A stretch of 64,000 nucleotides of DNA from Nageia nagi (lineage: Eukaryota; Pinophyta), in the NCBI GenBank assembly GCA_050084985.1, contig JBITNC010000001.1, positions 133,982,001 to 134,046,000 on the forward strand. Direction: 5' to 3'. Each line of letters starts with the position of its first letter. The stretch's first letter is position 1. The notes under the pieces were generated by a model, which ran no database searches, was not told the DNA's origin, and was given only the letters and a program-made list of their open reading frames with translations. Of this stretch, positions 47,335-57,403 are shown one piece after another. The translations under genes and the position numbers were made by a program.

Positions 47335-49779
47335 TTCAAGACCTCTGATGGGCATCCCAACAAGGGCATGAGGAGATGAATTAACAATAGTTACAATTTG
47401 ACTTTTTTTAGAAATAGAAGAATGAAGAGTCTCTAAAATGCTTCCCATGTCATTCAAAAGAATGAAGAGGCTCCAAAATGCTTCCCATGGTATTCAAAAT
47501 CACTCCCTATGATGTATAATATCCTATCATTTATAATAGGTAGCATAGGAGTCTAGCAAGTAAATAAGACAATATATGGGTAAATCACTTGGATCTTCAT
47601 GATATTGTGTGTTGTACATAATTTATTTACAATCTTAATGATAATATTTTCCAATTTATATAACTTATATCATGGTTTTTATGTTTGTATGTAAACTTCT
47701 ATCTTGTATTTCCAACAGCACATCACAGTTCAAACCCCATAACCAAATCAATAGTCTCCTCTCTCGAAGTAAAAATCATATACATATTTTAAAGAGTAGT
47801 CAAACCCTAGAGGTGATCCTTGGTATTTGGTATAAGTATTTCAAAACAATAAGTTCAAAAACTAAATGCTTTGAAAATGGAGAGGCTCTAAGGAAGGTAG
47901 GAATAAAATCTATGAATTCAACTTGATCAACTTGTAGTCAAATTGGTTCTTTCTTACAGAATTGAAGGATGAGTATAAATAGTATTGGCACAAAAAATAA
48001 GAACCATTTATTAGCATCATTGTTATTAGGAGTACTAATAATAATAGATTATGTGCTCTCATAACATTTAACATTGACGTATTACTAAAGGGCAAGGAAT
48101 GTTCCAATAAAAGAAATAGGAGTCTCAGTCATCAAGTCAAAAATTCTTGTTTGTCTATTGTGATATTTGAAAGCAAGTTAAGCATATGTGCTCAAATCAT
48201 AACTATGTTTTATGGTCTCCATGCTACAAAACACCCCTCAAGCAAGCTCTCCAATGCATCAGATATGTTGCCAACACATCCCTGCAAATGCAACTAATCT
48301 CACTAGCAACATAAATCTTATCAAATTCATAAGATTCTCACTCTAAATGTTAAATAATTACCAAGAAGTAAGAGTAAAAATTCTGTTGTGAAATTCTCGA
48401 TAAAAAAAGAAAACTACTAATAATATTTTTTCACTTATGTTCCCCATAAAAAACTTTGCTTAACCAATATTGACAAACACCATTCAAACTCACATGTTCT
48501 TGTTTAAATAAAAAATGAGTGACAACTAAATAAAAGAAATTAGAAGTTTGACCTCAACAATTTAGGATTTATATAAATCATGAGTGCTTTGGAGAACTTG
48601 AATAATCTTACTTCTATGCTAAGCTCAAGCAAAGAGCTAATCTTAACACCCAACCATAAACTCGAAAGGAAATTAAATCATGTTCATGCATAATAACAAG
48701 TAAATCAAAAGAATTTTAACCAAATGAATAGCCCCTTCATCAAAAAGCAACATGTAGATAAGAAACCAATAGTGTCGATATTCAAAACCCTAATCAAATA
48801 AAACCAAATCCTAACTTAAGCTAATATAAAAAATAATAGAGGACAAACCAAAAGAAAAGAAGTGTGAACCTGCAATGGCATTGGAAGAAGGGGGTGTTGT
48901 TAGCCATTTTTAGAAAATAAATGAAAACCACACTTCCAAGAACTGTTTAAGATGATATGCTAAGTTAGATCCATGATCCTTGATAACCTGCTCTTATTTT
49001 TGACCTTATAAAAGGTTCTACAAAGACAACATTGGAAACCCTAATGACTAATGGAGCATGGTGCCCCTTCTGTGGTCAATCATATAGAGTATTTGGCTAT
49101 TCACCCTACATGTTGATATTGATGTATGAAGATTTCCCCTACTCCTCATCCTCCTTACTCCAACTCATTTTTCATGTGTTGTATTTGATAAGGTTTTGAA
49201 GTTTTTTATTCCTCTCTCTCTTAGGGGAATTTACACTCATATGCAAGGCATTATTGGTGGTACAGGTATACAATGAATGCTTCTCCAAGGGTCTTCCAAC
49301 TGAATTTGCACACCATCCACATCTAGATCCATGATTAAATTTGATGTTGACCTTGATTGACCTCTTTGAACCTAACAAGTGAAAATGTTTCAATCATATG
49401 AATGATGGCATGCATCTCTTCTTTACGGTTGATTGAACAAATGAGCTTCAAACCTTCAATATGGGGTACACCTTACGATGTAATAATTTTAAGGAATATA
49501 TGTTGGCTATTTTTCCTATCATTCTTTTATTTTATGCATTTATATCTTGATAAACAATACCTTCGCATTACTCCACTTCATGGTTGGTTATTTTTTCCAG
49601 TGTTAGAAGTTGAAAAAGTTTTTCGATGGATAATTGCAAGACGATTTTGGAGAATCACATTATGATTATCCTTATTTAAAAAAAGGATTATCATAAGGTT
49701 ATTCTCAAATAATCACAAGGTGATTATCTATAAATGTTTTTTGAAAGAAATAAGTTTGACCCAACTGCTGTATATCTCG
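47335..49779. other. AT-rich stretch without a recognisable gene
   Basis: A 37-bp segment (gaatgaagagtctctaaaat followed by gcttcccatg) is duplicated in tandem near 47425-47500. At 49665-49700 an inverted repeat (tgattatcctt / aaggattatca) could form a hairpin around an A-rich loop. No genes recognised. Confidence 0.45.
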
Positions 49780-49915
49780 TTGTTAATGCTATGATATAAT
49801 GGTAAAAGCATTCAAATTTTACCTTAGAGATCCAAGTTCAAAACCCATAAAATCCAACACTTAGCCGATTTTATACAACACTTAGTTTATTTTTTCATCC
49901 TTTTTTTTTTTTAAC
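49780..49915 (+). mobile_element. Possible tRNA-derived SINE
   Basis: An A-box-like tgatataatggtaaaagca (49792-49810) is followed about 25 bp later by a B-box-like agttcaaaacc (49835-49845), spacing that fits a tRNA promoter. A T-run (49901-49912) ends the unit, as in some plant SINEs. The sequence does not fold into a complete tRNA by eye and no clear target duplication was found. Confidence 0.3.
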
Positions 49916-52905
49916 ATGAAGGGATAATCATTATTTAAAAAAAAAATCTAATGGTCTAATTGCTATGCGATTTTGGGTTAATCACCAGGACCATTAGAAA
50001 TTTTTTTATAGGAATGTACAATCTAACATGTCAGATTTGTTAAGGGGGGTGATGCAAATATAGGATATGCTTTGCCTTTATATCCTTTTATAAATTGTAA
50101 TAAAAATTTATCATAAATTCCTTTTCCCTTCTACATCCATTAAAGATTAAAATTATTAAGAAGTAACTCTTGTTTAATTATATGTTAGGTAATATATATC
50201 TAAATAATTATTGAATAAGTTTATTATTGAATTTAAGAATGATCTAATTATGATTAAACATTAATACATTGATATGAATATGTCTGAAATATTTTATTTC
50301 TTAATTAAATAAGTTTATCTCATTTCATAGATGCAATTATTTTTTAAAAATATATCATAACTATTTCTATCAAGAAAAGACTTTATTAGAAATATATGAT
50401 GTAAGTTATGAATATAATAAATCCTTATATGATATATTCACATTAAAAATAAATAAATAATGATTTTTTTTTATTGGAATGACATAAATACTTAAACTAC
50501 AATAGTTACTAATACTAAACAAGGAATCACTCTTGCAATAACCAACATATAAAAAGGGGTGCTTCCATGTTTGAAAATAAACATAATGATATTCTTGAAT
50601 GACAAATTTATATCCTAAAGTTAGAGCTATTAATTTTTCTACAGGAACTCCACATTGGTACAAGGATGATGAGTTTCATAAGTTCAATATATATAAAAAA
50701 GAGCATCATATACAAACATAATTATATTCAAGGAATGTTATTGAGGATCTTAGTAACAAGAAGGTAATCCACTTTTGATTATAAAAATGATAATCATAAT
50801 TCACCTTAATCCTTAACACCACTAAATAAAAAGTAGATTATTTTTTAAAAAATCTTCTTGAAATCATCAAGTAAATTCTTTATCATAAGATAATAAGGAT
50901 TATGAACCAATTATTAGTATGATATTTACACCATTATTTCCTTACATAAAAATTATCGTTCATAAATATAAAGTCATTAATAATATTTATATACTTTCAC
51001 TTTTCATTCAAATATTTGTATAATATTACATAATGAATAATATCATGGTAGATAATAAATTAGGGTCAAATGTATGTAATACGTATTAATTTATTAAGCC
51101 TTGTTTACAAAAGAATTTTTATACTAAGGACAATAAATGATGAGGATCTATTAACAAGTTGGATATATTACATAATCATAAGTAACATATATTATGCATT
51201 TATATTAATAAAAAATAAGTTAGAATTTAGTTTCCACATAACATGGGGGAATTACCTTATCAATTACCCTTCCTTGTTACCTTTCATTTCCATCTTTACT
51301 TCTTATTGTGATGGAAGATCAACGTAAAACATTTTTAGTAATGAAGTCCAAAGATTTTGTTGTTGGGAGCAATGATGAGTATCTATTATGCAATAAGTTA
51401 GATCCTTTATGTATATGTGTATCCAAAGATCTATTATCCAAGCTATGGATCCCTAATTTTGAATTATTAAAAAATATAAGTTGGGTACTTAAAAAAATTT
51501 AATTTATTTAAGATAATTTCAATAAAACATATTCTAATTTCAAGATAAGTTTGACTAATGTGTTCATATTTTATTTATTTTACAAGGTATAAAAAAATCT
51601 TGCAAAATCATTTAAAATCATCGACACTCTTTATGATCAAGTATCAACATACTCAATTTGAGTTTCCAAGTACCTTTTGGTAAGGACTTGATAACCTTAG
51701 TATATTTATATGTAATATGCTAAGGTTCAAATGAGAAACTAGATAAATTCATTCCTAGATTCAAAAAGATATGAAAAATTATAGATTCAAAATTTGATGA
51801 AGAAGATATATGTAGATATTTAAAATAATACAATTTACTAAAATAAATGCCTAACAAGTAGTAAATAGTATGAATGATAATGAAAGATGTGGTAATGGAG
51901 TAGAAATTCCCATAATAATTAACAATATCTAAGAACAATAATGATATAACAAGAATAAATGATACCTTAGCTATTAGATTAGATAAAATTGAGATTTGAG
52001 ATATAATACCTATTATTCTTATCTATGATCACAATTAGATGGAAGAACTAGTCTTATCAGAATGTGGAGACCTTATGTACGATATGTAGATAGCTCAGTA
52101 CTAACACTAGGACCTTAATCACATGCATGAATGAAATCCAGAGCCCATGCTAATTAACTTGAGTGAGAAGCATCACAAAAATGGTCTATAATAATATATT
52201 ATAGGCACGTGTCTAATCTAGAAAACAATGGGGAAATATAAATTATAGATCTTATGTGATAGAAAGGTCTCAATATCGATAAGTGGTGTTGATAAACATC
52301 TAATAAGATACATGGTCATATTGAGATAAACATATGATAATCATCACATATGAGGTTTTCCATTTTTATAGAAAAGAGAATCACTATGATGCATGCTTAG
52401 AGGAAAACACTTATGCTAGGTTCTTTATGTATATAAAAAGGGGAACAATATACAATTGCACATAAGTCAACCCAAATAATAATAAAGTAAGATATATAAT
52501 TAAAATAACAAATATTGTCAATTAGATGACAAGTCTGAGAAGGCATGAAGATACAAGAAGTAAACCTGTAAATGATATAGTTTCTACCTTCAATCAAAAT
52601 ATTTTCCATGACTCAAAGGCCAAGGGAAGCTTCGCTTCCCCTTTATCCTTCCTATAAATAAGCAATGTAGACTCGAGTATCCAACTCTTAGTAGGGTTTT
52701 CATGCCCAAGCTTCAAAAGTACAAGTCAATGGCGTAGAGTGGATAAGAAAAAACTTGAATCAAATTATCTTCCTACATCATCAAAAAATCTAGTAGTCAA
52801 GTTTATTAGGGAGATTATCAAAGATGAGATAAATCAATTAGAATATACTACATTGATCTATCAATTCATGGGGCCTAAAATTCCTCCATGAAATATAGAG
52901 ATATG
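49916..52905. other. AT-rich stretch; promoter-like site near 52650
   Basis: No genes recognised. At 52624-52640 a perfect short hairpin (gggaagc-ttc-gcttccc) lies just upstream of a TATA-like tataaata (52653-52660), followed by an ATG near 52729. This could be an old LTR or gene promoter, but the downstream frame is full of stops. Confidence 0.35.
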
Positions 52906-53697
52906 TGTTTACAAATATTTTGAGAATGTAAACAAATAAACAATTACAAGACCCAAAATACCTAATTCGAGCTATGAGTAGCAATTTAGACCATACAAAT
53001 TAATAGATGAAGAAGATAACCACTCTAGAATTAGGATAACAATACCAATCAAGAACTACAATTTGTATACTTACCTTATGGAGCATACCTAACATTGAAT
53101 AATGATGATATGTTTGATATGTGGATGATAGAGAAATCTTGCTCTAGAAGCTATAACCTGAAATGCCATGAAAAGAGGATTGTAGGCAATCTATATGTTG
53201 TATGGAAGGAGCACAAATGATGTATTTAGCATGAATAAGGAGTTTCAATAGCCTTTGTTAGAGTGATTTTTGCTTTCAAATCAAGTCAATAATTTGTATA
53301 TAGATGTTTCAATCAATGATATGATATCAAAATAAATTGTCAATGTCAAAATAGCTCACATAAGGAAGTACACAAACCATAGCCTTGAATGGCATATTCA
53401 AAAGACACCTAAAGGATTGCCATCACCAAGACTAGATATGGGATCATGTATCTCCTTACTATGGACTTACTATTAGATCCCTGTTTATATAGATAATAAT
53501 TTGAAATACTCCTTAGGTTAGTGTGTACCTACATAAATAGGGTCAGTTCATAATACATAATGATATTCAAGATAATTATTGATATTATGATTATATTCAA
53601 GATAGATATTGATATCATTAAACTAAATATTCTAGATGTATATTACTGCAAGCAAATATATTTATTTAAATGCATAAATAAATTTTATGTGATAATA
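52906..53697 (-). repeat. 3' LTR of the older PMD-bearing element
   Basis: Read on the minus strand it aligns along its whole length with the LTRs at 54874 and 61669: start TATTATCACATAAAAT (for TGTTAACACATAAAAAT), middle TATATAAACAGGGATCTAAT, AGTAAGTCCA, GGTTTGTGTACTTCCTTA, and end TATTTGTAAACA. It is strongly diverged, with many C to T and G to A changes. A polypurine tract lies next to it at 53698-53713. It is the 3' LTR of a minus-strand element whose interior continues to the right around the younger insertion. Confidence 0.85.
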
Positions 53698-53713
53698 GAT
53701 GCCCCACTTTGGA
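53698..53713 (-). promoter_or_regulatory. Polypurine tract of the older element
   Basis: The minus strand reads CATCCAAAGTGGGGCATC before the LTR, essentially identical to the tract at 61652-61668 of the young element. Confidence 0.8.
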
Positions 53714-53740
53714 TGAGAAATTGATATCACTAGGTGCATT

Positions 53741-54123
53741 GAGATTTTTCATTCAAAGTACCAATCAAGATGTCATAGCAATGAAGTATTAACAAGCATT
53801 GATAAATATAATAACAACACATGACCACAAATGACCACACATGACCACACAAGTGAATAGCATACTATAGTAGAATGGGAGCTCAAATCTATGCCAATGC
53901 ATGATAATGCGAGAGCTAAAACTCTAAGCCAAGAGGCATGAGATTTTTCATTCAAAGTACCAATCAAGATGTCATAGTAATGAAGTATTAATAAGCATTG
54001 ATAAGCATAATAACAACATTTGACCACACATGACCACAAGCGAATAGCATACTGTAGTAGAATGGGAGCTCAACTCTATGCCAAGGCATGATAATGTGAG
54101 AGCTGAAACTCTAAGACAAGAGG
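53741..54123. repeat. About 190-bp direct duplication
   Basis: The segment starting gagatttttcattcaaagta at about 53741 recurs at about 53940, including accaatcaagatgtcatag, the tgaccacacatgaccacaag motif and gtagaatgggagctcaa. It borders the 40-bp array. Confidence 0.85.
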
Positions 54124-54605
54124 CATGATATGATAATGAGAGCTAAAACTCTATGCCAAGAGGCATGATATGATGATGAGAGCTAAAAATCTGCACCAAG
54201 AGGCATATTATGATGATGAGAGATGAAACTCTATGCCAAGAGGCATATTATGATGATGAGACCTAAAAGTCTACACCAAGAGGCATAATATGATGATGAG
54301 AGTTGAAACTCTATGCCAAGAGGCATGATATGATGATGAGAGCTAAAACACTAAGACAAGAGGCATGATATGATAATGAGAGCTAGAACTCTATGCCAAG
54401 AGGCATGATATGATGATGAGAGCTAAAACTCTGCACCAAGAGGCATATTATAATGATGAGAGATGAAACTCTATGCCAAGAGGCATATTATGATGATGAG
54501 ACCTGAAAGTCTACACCAAGAGGCATAATATGATGATGAGAGTTGAAACTCTATGCCAAGAGGCATGATATGATGATGAGAGCTGAAACTCTATGCCAAG
54601 AGGCA
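54121..54605. repeat. 40-bp tandem array with a 240-bp higher-order period
   Basis: The basic unit is aggcatgatatgatgatgag + agctaaaactctatgccaag (40 bp). Six slightly different units form a 240-bp block (54121-54360) that is repeated almost exactly (54361-54600). The array occupies the internal region before the 3' LTR of the older element. On the minus strand the unit resembles the 40-bp unit at 60120-60720 in the young element. Confidence 0.9.
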
Positions 54606-54868
54606 TATAACAAAATACGATTCAAAATATAGCCATATAGATAATTCTTTATCATGTCCAACAAATCAAGATTTTCAATTTGACAAAATAAGGAATGTGG
54701 GTGGTCTATTTTGACATAAGCACACTATCGACGATCCTTAATGCATGATAGAAGAAGGCTGTAGGCAATCCTTTTCTTAAGGAGTTTTTGAAAATTGAAA
54801 AACTTGAATAATGGCATATTTCTTACTGATTCTGATTGACTATTCCATTTACCTATTTTTAATTCATA

Positions 54869-54873
54869 GGTAT
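54869..54873. repeat. Target site duplication ggtat, left
   Basis: Identical to 62502-62506; it borders the young element. Confidence 0.9.
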
Positions 54874-55707
54874 TGTTAACACATAAAAATGATTTTATGC
54901 TTTTAAATCAATGAATTAATGAAATATGCTTGGCTTAACTATATGTCTTGAATGAATTAAAGTGATAATATCAATGTTTGGCTTGAATATGAATATTGCA
55001 TGGTTTATCTTGAATATTGCATGGATTATCTTGTTTATTGGAATGTTTATCTTAAATCTTGTGAATTAACCTTATTTATGTGGATGCACGCCGACCTATG
55101 GGCGGTATTACCTATATCTATATAAATAAGGGATCTAATAGTAAGTCCACGATAACAAGGATACACATGATCTCGCGTATGGTCTTGTAAGTGGCTACCC
55201 CCTAAGGTATCTCTTGGTACCGCCTACAAGGCTGTGGTTTGTGTGCTTCCTTACGCGAGCTCTCCTGACATCTGCGATCAATTCTGATATTATACTGCTA
55301 TCTGAGATATCTATACTGAAGATCTGGACCTAACTGAGAGGTCAAAGCTATCAAGATAAGGCCGCCGGTGCTCCTTTGTGAACGGAAGAACACCGCCGGT
55401 GCTCTTATACCACTGAAACGGACCGCCCGCGGTCCTCTTTTGGCATCATTGCAGGTTACGACGCTGTTGGAAAGGTAGCTCATCATCACTACATTGCCAA
55501 TCTCAGCATCTTTCATTGTCAGGTATGTTCCGTGAGGTTAGTACATAAATCACAGTCTTGGTTGTTACATTTATACTTCTGAATTGTTATATGTTGTTTA
55601 TTGTTATCTAGAATAAATTGCTACCCGTAGCTAGAATACAGATAATATTGAGTTTGTAGATAGTTGCTTATTTACTTATTTGCACTCTCAATTTTTATTT
55701 GTAAACA
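54874..55707 (+). repeat. 5' LTR (834 bp) of the young element
   Basis: It runs TGTTAACACATAAAAATG to TTTATTTGTAAACA. The TATA box is TATAAATA at 55121-55128. Three GC-rich modules lie downstream of it in the presumed transcript leader (55358-55435). Confidence 0.95.
55358..55435. repeat. GC-rich modules 1-3 (5' LTR)
   Basis: Three related units: ggccgccggtgctcc (55360-55374), acaccgccggtgctc (55390-55404) and ggaccgcccgcggtcc (55420-55435), each followed by T-rich sequence. The third is nearly self-complementary. They recur identically in the 3' LTR at 62153-62229. Confidence 0.85.
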
Positions 55708-55709
55708 TT

Positions 55710-55725
55710 TGGTGAACCCGACGTG
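55710..55725 (+). promoter_or_regulatory. Primer-binding site of unusual type
   Basis: TGGTGAACCCGACGTG begins two bases after the 5' LTR. It starts with the TGG needed to pair with a tRNA CCA end but is not the initiator-Met site used by the other elements here. I cannot name the priming tRNA by eye. Confidence 0.75.
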
Positions 55726-55798
55726 AACTACACATCATTGTGCTAAAACCCTAAAGGTTTTAGTTCAGATTAACATCTATTTTGTGAGTGTCTTAGTT

Positions 55799-57007
55799 AT
55801 GGAACAGCTCAAGTTATTCTTGCGTAGTCTTTCAAAAAGGGATTTGGATGAATTATTGGTAGAAATCAGACATGATGATCCAGAGGGATCTGGAGGAATG
55901 CAACATAGCGCTGAGGGTGACAATAGTAATGTTCAGGCCACAATGGAAGGTATGCAGAGGCAGATAGATAGATTGACAAGGAGATCAGCTCCGCCTAACG
56001 AGTCTTTCGAATTTGGTAGTCCTTTATGTGATGACATTCGTAGGCATATGCCACCAGCCGATTACATTAAGCCAAAATTCAGTGGTGGAGGAGATCCAAG
56101 GAGACATATACAAGGATTTAAGGATGAATGTGAACTCACAATTGGTACAGACCAAAGATTGCAGGCTAAATTCTTCCCCCAGAGCTTGGAAGGAGATGCA
56201 CGAGAATGGTTCTATGGCTTACCTGAAGGGTCCATTACATCATTTTCAGAATTTAGTGATTTGTTTCTGGAGCAATATAAGCATAACATCAAGAAGGAGG
56301 TTATGCTATCAGATTTATGTGCTACTAAACAGGACAGTGATGAGCAACTGGATAAATTCGTTGTAAGGTTTAAAAAGACATGGCAGCAGGTAAAGACCAA
56401 TTTAACAGAAAAAGAGGTAAATAACATTTTTAAAGAAGCTGTTATATTGCCCCTGCAATCACATGTTATTGATTATACACATCTCACATTTTCCGATATG
56501 ACATATAAATTGTTAGAGAAAGAAAAAGTCCTTGTGAAGCTAGGGCTTGTAAAGTATGGTAACAATGAAAAGGCAAAAGCAAAGGACAAGAGACTACAAT
56601 CGCCAAAGAAAGAGAAAGCTGTCCATGTAGCTGAAAAGACAAGTGAGACGAAGGAAAAGAGATATGTGAGATTCCCCATACCCCCAAGACACATCCTAAA
56701 AGACCTTATGGAAAAAGGGTTATTACAACCTTTACCGAAGCGTGAGGAAGATCCAACAGTAGAAAAACCCCATTGGTATAAGGAAGATAGATATTGTGAA
56801 TATCATCAAACTAAAGGCCATGCTACAAATGGATGTGGAAACCTTAGGGATAGAATACAGAAGCTCATAGAAGATGGATGCTATGTATGTCCAGAAAAGG
56901 TTAAAGATACAGGAGAAGAACAGCATATCAATATGATCTTTCTTGAAGATGCTTGCAAGGTTGACACCGGGGGAAGCGCCAGGCCCTCCGGGGGTATCAT
57001 TTGGTAG
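55799..57007 (+). CDS. gag: Gag polyprotein (402 aa), intact, no pol
   Basis: The structural protein of the element, expected to package its RNA into cytoplasmic virus-like particles. The first ATG is at 55799; the open frame extends to 55784 only through a GTG. After a polar N-terminus with a Gln-rich helical stretch, residues about 85-190 show the capsid signature DYIKPKFSGGGDPRRHIQGF, FPQSLEGDAREWFYGLPEGS and FSDLFLEQYKHNI. A Lys-rich linker (about 260-290) follows. A zinc-knuckle-like CEYHQTKGHATNGCGNLRDR near 335-355 resembles the C-x2-H...H-x4-C box of Tat/Ogre gags. The frame ends shortly after INMIF, where protease would normally begin. Tandem A and AT runs follow. The complete frame agrees with a recent insertion. 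Confidence 0.9.
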   Translation: MEQLKLFLRSLSKRDLDELLVEIRHDDPEGSGGMQHSAEGDNSNVQATMEGMQRQIDRLTRRSAPPNESFEFGSPLCDDIRRHMPPADYIKPKFSGGGDPRRHIQGFKDECELTIGTDQRLQAKFFPQSLEGDAREWFYGLPEGSITSFSEFSDLFLEQYKHNIKKEVMLSDLCATKQDSDEQLDKFVVRFKKTWQQVKTNLTEKEVNNIFKEAVILPLQSHVIDYTHLTFSDMTYKLLEKEKVLVKLGLVKYGNNEKAKAKDKRLQSPKKEKAVHVAEKTSETKEKRYVRFPIPPRHILKDLMEKGLLQPLPKREEDPTVEKPHWYKEDRYCEYHQTKGHATNGCGNLRDRIQKLIEDGCYVCPEKVKDTGEEQHINMIFLEDACKVDTGGSARPSGGIIW

Positions 57008-57403
57008 ATTGAAATATATATATAAAAAAAAAAAAAGAAGAGAGAGGAACACGCAGTTGGTTCAGGTCATTAACGGACGTCATGGTCAGGAGATTGGGAA
57101 GATTTATGACGTTATAACAGGAGCGCCGGCGTTTTATTTCATGACAATAGGGCCGTCGGCGGTCCTATTTTAGTAGATGAACAGAGAAAAGCAAAAGATT
57201 CCACGCACGTTTGCAACATGAAAGGTCAGGATTTCAGATCGTATCGTTGGCGTTCATTCGTAAAGATCACGGAACATCAAAATTCACGCATCACAAGTAC
57301 ATGAGTAAAGAACAAATCAGGTACCAAAGTATGTGTTTTATATATATCATGCTCAAAATGTTTTTGTTTACAATGCAAACTGGATGAGATTACATAGAAT
57401 GAT
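57008..57403. other. Gag-PMD spacer, including the antisense gene's 3' region
   Basis: It begins with an AT/A-rich run (57014-57040) and holds two GC-rich modules (57117-57172). It would be the 3' untranslated part of the antisense PMD transcript and lies where protease and pol would be expected in a complete element. No pol remnant is visible. Confidence 0.6.
57117..57172. repeat. GC-rich modules 4-5
   Basis: gagcgccggcgttttattt and gggccgtcggcggtcctat, again each followed by a T-rich tail. They lie within 300 bp of the stop codon of the antisense gene. Confidence 0.75.

Noticed and set aside
49780-49860. A complete tRNA gene.
   Set aside because: A-box-like and B-box-like words are present, but acceptor and anticodon stems do not form; a SINE fragment is the better reading.
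55298-55516. Minus-strand open frame in the 5' LTR, repeated at 62092-62283 in the 3' LTR.
   Set aside because: It is duplicated only because the LTRs are. No domain, codon bias or start context supports a gene.
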